Positions 49,101-58,100 of a stretch of DNA of 64,000 bases are shown piece by piece. Within the stretch, counting starts at the first letter, position 1, and each line of letters begins with the position of its first letter. A program made the translations under genes and the position numbers. The stretch is from Antedon mediterranea (lineage: Eukaryota > Echinodermata > Crinoidea > Comatulida > Antedonidae): assembly GCF_964355755.1 (NCBI RefSeq), contig NC_092671.1:2708501-2772500 (forward strand). The letters run 5' to 3'. The notes under the pieces are model-generated. The model was not told the DNA's origin. It searched no databases and was given only the letters and a program-made list of their open reading frames with translations.

Positions 49101-52100
49101 TACTGTATAGCATTATAGTTATTACTGTATGTATCTACAGTATACAGTAGTATGGAGTATAGTACAATATGTTTCAGAGGAACACAGTAGTGATTATAAC
49201 ATTTTTATCTTGGAACATGTTTTATCAATTTTTCCTGAGAATTATTGTAAATAAATTGAATAGTTATTCCTTCTGAAATTTAAAACATATTGGCAGAATT
49301 TAGACGGAAAACCTATAATAGGCTTCATTTTATTTCTATTAATGTCTCGAGGTTAAGTGCACATAAAATGAAATGATTAGTAACTGAAGACGTAGAATGC
49401 TAATGAAACATACTTTTTAAAAAAAATGATTGTATTGATGAATTGATTTGGATGCCACAAAGCTGAACTTATTCGACTACATTATAATAATTATTGATAT
49501 TTCACCAGAATTTATAAATTCTGAATGTTTGCATGGTTAAAATGTACCATAACTAAAATCGTGAAATTCATATTGCTGACTTTCCTTTATAAAATGAAAT
49601 GATTAATAACTGAAGACGTACAATGCTAATGAAACCACCTTTTTTTTTAATGGTTGAAACTGATGAATTGATTAGGATGCCAGGAAGCTGAAGTTATTCG
49701 ATTACATTATATTAATTATTTATATTTTTTACCAGAATTAATAAATTATGAATGTTTGCATGGGTTAAAACTAAATTCAATTGTACCATTACTAAAATCG
49801 TGAAATATAAATTGGTTATATAATGCTTGGTTATCACTAGGAAGGCAACACAAGTATATAACAAAACACGAGTACGTAACACAACGTAAGTGAGTTGACC
49901 AATCACAAGCGATGGATTAAATTGATTGGCGCTTGTCATTGGTCAACAGGCTTACGCTGCATTTACATCCTTGCGTTGCGTTCTAGTGGGAACCAAGCTT
50001 TACTGACTGATAATGCAGTACATATACCCTACTAATTGTTACAATTTTGAGTAATTATATTTGTGTTTTTCTTTCGTAGGACACAAACGTTTTAGGATTC
50101 AAAGGACCAAGAAAAATGACCGTTATCATTCCTGGCATGAGCTTAGATCATGAACGAGTTCCCATCAGACCGCAAAATGTAAGATAAAATATGCCAATAA
50201 GGTTTATCGCAAATAGTTGCGAGGAACTTCATTGCACAATGCATGATGGAAAGCCTTCCCATCATGCATCGCTAACGCTATTTGCGATAAACTTTATCAT
50301 TTTATTTATATTCTTTATTTTTAATTTTGTATGTAAAGTAGTTGTATAATGAAACAAGTGGAACATTTCCAATACTTCTAATTTTGTAACCATTGATTTT
50401 TTTTGATAATTCATGTTGAATCAATGAATTTAATTAAAATATATAGTACAGTTCACATTTTTTTTTATATTAATGTGGATTTTTATTTTGTTATAAAAAT
50501 ACTGTGAACTTTCTACTGTAGCTGTAGATCTCGTATACATTTTTATTTTTCATTGTATAGTTATAAAAGCTAGGGTTGCAATAACATGAATAGATATATA
50601 ATAATAATATATGTCGTTGTTGTTTCCTGTGCATATAGAATGGATAATGTACGTTTATAACGCAAGTTTACTTACCTTTCTCGTGTTTCAGAATCGAGAT
50701 TGTTTGATTGAGAGATTTAAAGGAAAGCAGATGGATAATTTACTTGAACTGCACAACAAGACTCCGGTTTGGAATGACGGTTAGTAATTATAATTACACT
50801 CTCTTGCAGTATTTGATTTCTGAATATAGTAATCTGTTCTAAATTGTGACATGCTCTATATTATTATTCGGTTAAGTGATCCAATGAAATATAACCAGGT
50901 ATATGTAAATATTATTATTAATTGTTAATTTAACTATAGTGTATTTTGTGATTTTCACCGAGCACCATTTCCCACCTGTCAATCAAACAAAAGTACTATA
51001 GTAGTTTTAATTTGACATACCATGAGCTGGTATCTTTAGGCCAGGTAGGTAATTAGTGGTATGGTAATTTGGTGATCAACATGCTTGCTTACTAATCACA
51101 GGGTCTTTGGTTCAAATCTTTGGTATAGTTTAATAACGAGAAACAGTATGACTAGGCTAAGCATCCTAACTTAACTTAGAAAGGACAGAGATTTGTTTTA
51201 TCCCATGAATTAGTAATTGTACGTGAAATAAGAGAGAGCGCTTCTCAATAAAATTTAATCAAAGCAATATACAGTATATAATATATATTTGTGCGCCACT
51301 AATGATTGTCAATACCAGGTCAGTGTGATGGGACACTTGTTCATTTTGTCATTTGTGATTTTCATTTTACTATTATTCATACCCTTTTCAATCTATTAAA
51401 ATTTTGCATTCACAACTCATATTCATTATGCATCACGTAATTAATGAAAAATGACACAACATGGCTGGTGTGCATCACATAGAGTTGAATGTCGCAACTC
51501 TTTATATAATATTATATATGTGTGTGTGTGTGCTGAACTGAAGCATTATAATTTGTTCTGCTTCAACACAAATAGTGCTGTAAGTTTCTGTTAGATAATT
51601 GCCATATTCCTAGTACATTGACAACTTAATAGTGGCAGGGAAGCTCTTATAGACACATCACTAAAACCTTAAATGAATTACAAAATGCATCTTCAGTTTA
51701 GTGGAACTAATGTTCTACCAAACTCAATTACATGCATTAGAATATTAAAATAAATCGTTAGAGTATGTACAGCATGGCCAGATATTGATTATAGTTTTTT
51801 TGCACTGTTTTTTCTCATTTTATATGAAGTGGTCTAAAAATCAGAATTATGTTCTTCCTGGCATTCTCATTAGTTACGATCAACAGTGAACATGACCTTT
51901 GAACCCTGGACGCCATGGAAATCATAAAATTCAAACTGGCTTTTTCAAGATTTCCTAAATTCTACCCTACTGTTTTAGTAATTATAATGTTTTACAGGTC
52001 ATACAATTAAAGTTGTATTGATATTATTGTTAATAAAGTGTGTATGTTTCTTTACATTTAGAAGCAGTCCGGTTCATCTATTTATATTCATAATTTGTTT

Positions 52101-55100
52101 ATTTTCAGATACGCAATCTTACGTTCTTAATTTTCATGGTCGAGTGACTCAAGCCTCCGTAAAGAACTTTCAGATTGTTCATGAGAACGATGGTAAGCAT
52201 GAAATCTGAAGCTGCTTATGTATAATAACGGAAATGAACATTTTCTTTATTTATTATTATTCTCTTAAGGAGTTTTCACTTTCCCAGTTTCTCGACATGG
52301 TCAGCTTTAACCCACAGAACATTCTTCATAGAATATTACTGTATATGACCATATAATATATACTCAGTGCCCTAGTCATGAGAATTATAGTGTTGTTGCA
52401 ACAAAAGAGGAACAGCCCCTCTGCAGGCCACAGGGTTGTCAAAGGCCTCTGAAAAAGTGGTCAGGTTGAAACATTACTAACCGTACTGGTGGCTACGGCC
52501 AGTGGGGTCTAGGTACAAAATTTATTGAAAATTAAGGGATGGGCTTATACTCTGGTTACATAGTAAAAATCTTGTGTCTGAATTTAGCCTAAATTAGGGG
52601 GTGGGATTATACTCGAGGATGGAATTATACTCGAGGTCATATTGTTATTATAGAAATAAGTAAACGTAAGTAGTTATTTTTCCATTAAGGAAATTAGAGA
52701 GAGTGAGTGTAAAGAAAATCAATATTTTTCTTTGTGTGTTTATATTCCACGCGACTATTTATGTAAATTGGAATGAAATTTCTTTTGTCAAACCAATATT
52801 AAAAAGAAATAAAATTGATGGTAAAATTATACATTTTGTTTAAAGATGTATTGTTCTCCGAAAACATAAAAAATGAAGATTAATAAATCAGACTTTGAAT
52901 AGGCTTTTTATGCAGTTTTAATAAAGTTAATCACTTCCCCAGGGAAAAACGAAAAAAAACAATTATTTCACCTAAAAAAACAATGCATGATTTCGAAAAA
53001 ACATTGCCTGACAGAAAATTTGACTATTTTTGCTTTAATTATTACAGTTTTTCAGCAACAGTCAATTTGTTGGTTTTTTTTTTTTAATTTAGTTTTTGAT
53101 CAAAGTGAATAATTAAAATGGCATATTAAAAAAAAATATTGAAAATGTCATGATATCTTATATACACAGAGATTGTCAGTTGAAATTTCTGATTTATTTC
53201 AAATTAATAAATCGTTTATTTCTTGAAAGGAAATGATCAGTCAAGTTGTCTATAAATCAAATCTATATTTGTCATTAATTGATTAATAGTGAATATGTAT
53301 TAAGATTTTTATCTTAACGGAAATCAATCTTAAAGAGGTTGTGTTGCACTATAAAGCTCTGTCTACACTATCAAACATTATGTGACAACAAAATGTGATG
53401 TGCCCATATATGGACATGATGATGTCATATCACTAGCATATTTGGGTACTGTATATCATTACCATATTTGGACACATCACACTTTTTGTGAAACTAGTTT
53501 GATAGTGTAGACAGAGCTTAAGATAAAGGGGGCATGTATGTATAGAAAAATAAAGCTGTGTTTTCTGCACCCAAAAATTTACCAATAACTAACAGATAAA
53601 GTTCCTGCAGAAACAAGGTTTAACCTATTCCGCTCCATAAAAAATTACCGATAATTATCTTATTCAAATCAGATTATTATATTTAACCTCTAACCAGAAG
53701 AACAAATTGTTGTGTTGGGCACTTGATTGTTTGGTAGTGACTGACTATGCATACTTTATTGCACTGCCTAAGACTAAGAAAGACTCATTTAGTACAAACA
53801 CCTCTAGTATTGGCCTAAACCCCAACAAATCAGCGGTGTAAAAGTCTCTGCCTAAACAAAAACCAAGTAGAATATTCTTGCAGTAAGCATTGTACAGAGT
53901 AAGAACAAGTACTCTATACATTAGATGACATTTCCATCAGACTTATGGTTCGCTAACAAATAGCAAGAAGCATTCTCTCGCTATATTGTAGCATTTCCCC
54001 ATTGCCTCATAATCATCAAATCTGTTTATTGCTTTCGTTCCTTCGTTACATTTCTCAAAGGAACAACACAATAATCGGCAACGTCTTTGAATATTTATTG
54101 TATCGTAATGCGTTGTTGTTTATCGTGTATCTATATGTACGGCTCCTATATTTTATAAAGTTAATCAATCAATCGTAATAAATTCGCTCACATGAGATTA
54201 TTTTGTTTATCTCCTAGCGATAAATATGTATTGCACAATTTTAGGAAGTTTGATTGTTAATTTAAAGGAAGATCAAATTTATCTTTTTCGGCAAGCGCAC
54301 AAGTTGTAAATTTTGCTTTGGATTTATCTGTCTAGCGTTCAAAAGAGGCTTTGTGTCCCACTGGTCTCATAATAAGCAGTTTAATTTTCCTCTCGTAGTT
54401 TTGATGACAGAATGCAAATTGGGTAATTTGTCTATGTAATATATTCATGTTATAAAACTTAAGTTTCTACTGTTATATATTATATATTACTACTTTTAGT
54501 GTAAAGCTATTACTCTAGTAGCTAGATCAACTTTCGTATGCACTTTGAGGTCCAGAGAATTTGACTTCAGAAATTGGTTTAGGGTGGTCAAACAATCATT
54601 TTTGGCTTGGTTACACATTTTGAAAATGTGGCGAAAGGTCAAAAGGTCAGGGTGAAAGGTCATAAGACCAAACACCAATATGTCCTTAAATCTGAACAAC
54701 CACTGGTCACAGCGAAGTAATTTTGGTCTCAAATTGATCAGAAGGTATACATTTATATTTAGTCTAATGGGACATTTTAGTTTAAAATGACCGGAAATGC
54801 CATTTCTGACCTTTGACCCACAACCCAGGGCATGTATTTATCTCCGTAACTACTGGTCGTAGACACTTGAATTTGGTTTTAAATTGTTCGAAATATATAT
54901 TTTGTTATATGAAAAACATTTTGAAAAATGTTACAAAACGTCAAAGGGTCAGGGTCAAGGGTTATATAAACAAATAAATAAAGGTACTTGTATCTCGGCA
55001 ACCACTGGTCGCAGCAAGTCAATTTTGGTCTCAAAATGTTCAGAAGGCATGCATTTATATTCCGTCTAATGGGGCATTTTAGTAAAAAATGATCAGAAAT

Positions 55101-58100
55101 GCCATTTCTGACCTTTGACCCACATACCAGGGCATCTTCATATCTCTGTAAGTACTGGTCGTAGAAACTTAAATTTGGTATCAAATTGTTTGAAATATAC
55201 ATATTTACATTCATTGTAATAGAAAATGTGGTTAAAAGATGAACAGAAAATACTATTACTAATGTTTCAAACAAAAAACATATCTCTACACAACTTATCC
55301 TTAGACAGTAATGTTATGCAATATGATACTTTAAATTGTTTCAATTTCAAGTAGGCCTACTAGTTATTGCTGTCCACGAGAACATTTTGATATAAACGTC
55401 AAGCTCAACAGTTCTTTTCAGAATGCTAGAAGTAACTTGCCATGTGTATCCGATTAAACGCCCCGGGCATTTATTGTTCAAAAGGGTTTTTAGGGGGAGG
55501 GGAGGCATCTTTATTTGGGGTATAATATGGTAACATGTATAATCAAATAAATACCACCTAGATGTAAAAAAATACAGCACAATTAATATAAAAAAATAAC
55601 ATTATGTCAAAATGCTTGGTAAATTGTAGATTATGGTAATTAATGAAATGTGTTGTGATACAATTATTTTGTAAATGCATGTGGCGGAGCGTTTATTCCA
55701 CATGATGTTCTATTGGAGGGAATGGAGGCTTTTATTCAAAGCGGGTGTTAATTCGAATAAATACTCGAGCTCAACAGTTAAGAATGCTAGAAGTAACTTA
55801 CTATAGTTACCCGAATAAAAGGTCCGGGCATTTAGTTATTCAGGGAAGGCGTTTATTTTGTTTGGGTGTAATAATGGTAACATGTATAATCAAATAAATA
55901 CACCCCAGATAAAAAAAAAAAAATTAATATAATAAGAATAATAACTGGATTAAACCTCATTCTATCCTGTTGCAAGTACAATCATGTAATAAAAGGTATC
56001 ACAGACAACTATAATAGACCAATTCATTGTCATGATTCCGTAACACTGTTGCATAATATTTTTGAATGTTACCGACAAAACTTATAATATGTATAAGTTT
56101 TGTCGGTGTATATTATACACGTCTGTTCCCAGTGTAGATAATAAAACAATATATGTTTCTGGAGATTTATTATCAATACCACTAGAAACTTTGACATGTT
56201 TTAGGTACTGAATTCATTGATAATAAAAGCATCAGAAGTTATCATGATAAAATCATACTACAACACTGTACACAAGGGTGTTTTCAGGAAAGCTGGACAT
56301 ATTGTACAATAGTAATGAAGCTATGTATTGGCATTTAAAAATATGCAAAAGATTGTTGTCAAATTGTAGTCACAAACAAACAGATGATAGAATGAAGATC
56401 CATTATGAGTGCAATTGTGTCAGGATAATGATGTGTCATTGTTTTATATCATTATACTGGCACCTGGAAGAGAAGATCCATTTAATGTTATCTATGACAG
56501 TGTCACTTTTATTCTAAAAGACAGAAACATTTCGTTAAAAAGCATAAAGAAAACAACGAATCATGTAAAGTACCTTTTATCAGTTGAGAAACGAATTATA
56601 ATTATTAAAATTAGAGTATTTATTCGAATTAACACCCGCTTTGAATAAAAGCCTCTCTCAAATAAACGCCACCATTCCCTCTAATAGAACACCATTACAT
56701 GTGGAATACGCCCGCCACATGCATTTACACAATGATTGTATCACAACACATTACATTAACTACCATAATCTACAATTTACCAAGCATTTTTTTCACTTTT
56801 TGATATTAATTGTGCTGTATTTTTTTTTACATCTAGGTGGTATTTATTTGATTATACATATTACCATATTATACCACAAATAAAGATGCCTCCCCTGCCC
56901 CTAAAAACCCCTTTGAACAATAAATGCCCGGGGAGTTTAATCGGATACACATGGCAAGTTACTTCTAGCATTCTGAAAAGAACTGTTGAGCTTGACGTTT
57001 CTATCAATGTTCTTGGGGTCAGCAATAACTAGTACTTGAAATTGAAACAATTTAAAGTATCAGTTATTGCATAACATTACTGTCTAAGGATAAGTTATGT
57101 AGAGATATGTTTTTTGTTTGAAACATTAGTAATAGTATTTCTGTTCATCTTTTAACCACATTTTCTATTAAAATGAATGTAAATATGTATATTTCGAACA
57201 ATTTGATACCAAATTTAAGTTTCTACGACCAGTACTTACAGAGATATGAAGATGCCATGATATGTGGGTCAAAGGTCAGAAATGGCATTTCTGATAATTT
57301 TTGACTAAAATGTCCCATTAGATTGAATATGAAAGCATGCCTTCTGAACATTTTGAGACTAAAATTGACTTGCTGCGACGAGTGGTTGCCGAGATACAAG
57401 TATCTATTTTTATTTGTTCATATAACCTCTGACCTTGACCCTTTGACCTTTTGTAACATTTTTAAAAATGTGCTACAAATAATAAATATTTATTTCAAAC
57501 AATTTAAGACCAAATTTAAGTGTCTACGATCAGTAGTTACGGAGATACATACATGCCCTGAGGTGTGGGTCAAAGGTCAGAAATGGCATTTCCGGTCATT
57601 TTTTACTAAAATGTCCCATTAGACTGAATATCTCAATTTGAGACCAAAATTACTTCGCTGTGACCACTAGTTGTTGAGATTTAAGGACATATTGGTGTTT
57701 GGTCTTATGACCTTTCATCCTGACCTTTTGACCTTTCGCCACATTTTCAAAATGTGTAACCAAGCCAAAAATGATTGTTTGACCACCCTAAACCAATTTC
57801 TGGAGTCAAATTCTCTGGACCTCAAAGTGCATACGAAAGTTGATCTAGCTACTAGAGTATATACATTATCAAACTTTATATGACAAAAAAAGTGATGTGC
57901 TCATATATGGACAGGATGATGTCATATCACTACCATATTTGGGCATATCACTACCATATTTGGGCATATCACTACCATGTTTGGACATATCACTACCATA
58001 TTTACTGTACTATTATTTTGTTTTAATTTTTAATTTATCCCTGTCAAACAGTAGTAATGCAAGAGTTGAAAAATTGTCCAACGTAAGATGAATTTAAATA

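Larger units (their letters stand above)
45964..50079 (+). other. TULP3 intron 8
   Basis: 4.1 kb holding MITE A copy 14 with expanded interior (46063-46258), a ~102-bp tandem repeat (47100-47370), a ~187-bp direct duplication (47985-48310), a 21-bp satellite (48461-49158), a ~220-bp duplication (49365-49820) and TIR MITE C copy 3 (49822-50000). No exon recognised. Confidence 0.7.

Noticed and set aside
54496-57883. Frames of 131, 99, 78 and 70 codons sharing sequence ([16 protein letters not shown] and relatives)
   Set aside because: They are mirror-image readings of the two arms of the foldback element, in non-homologous relation to any protein I know, and differ by frame breaks between arms.
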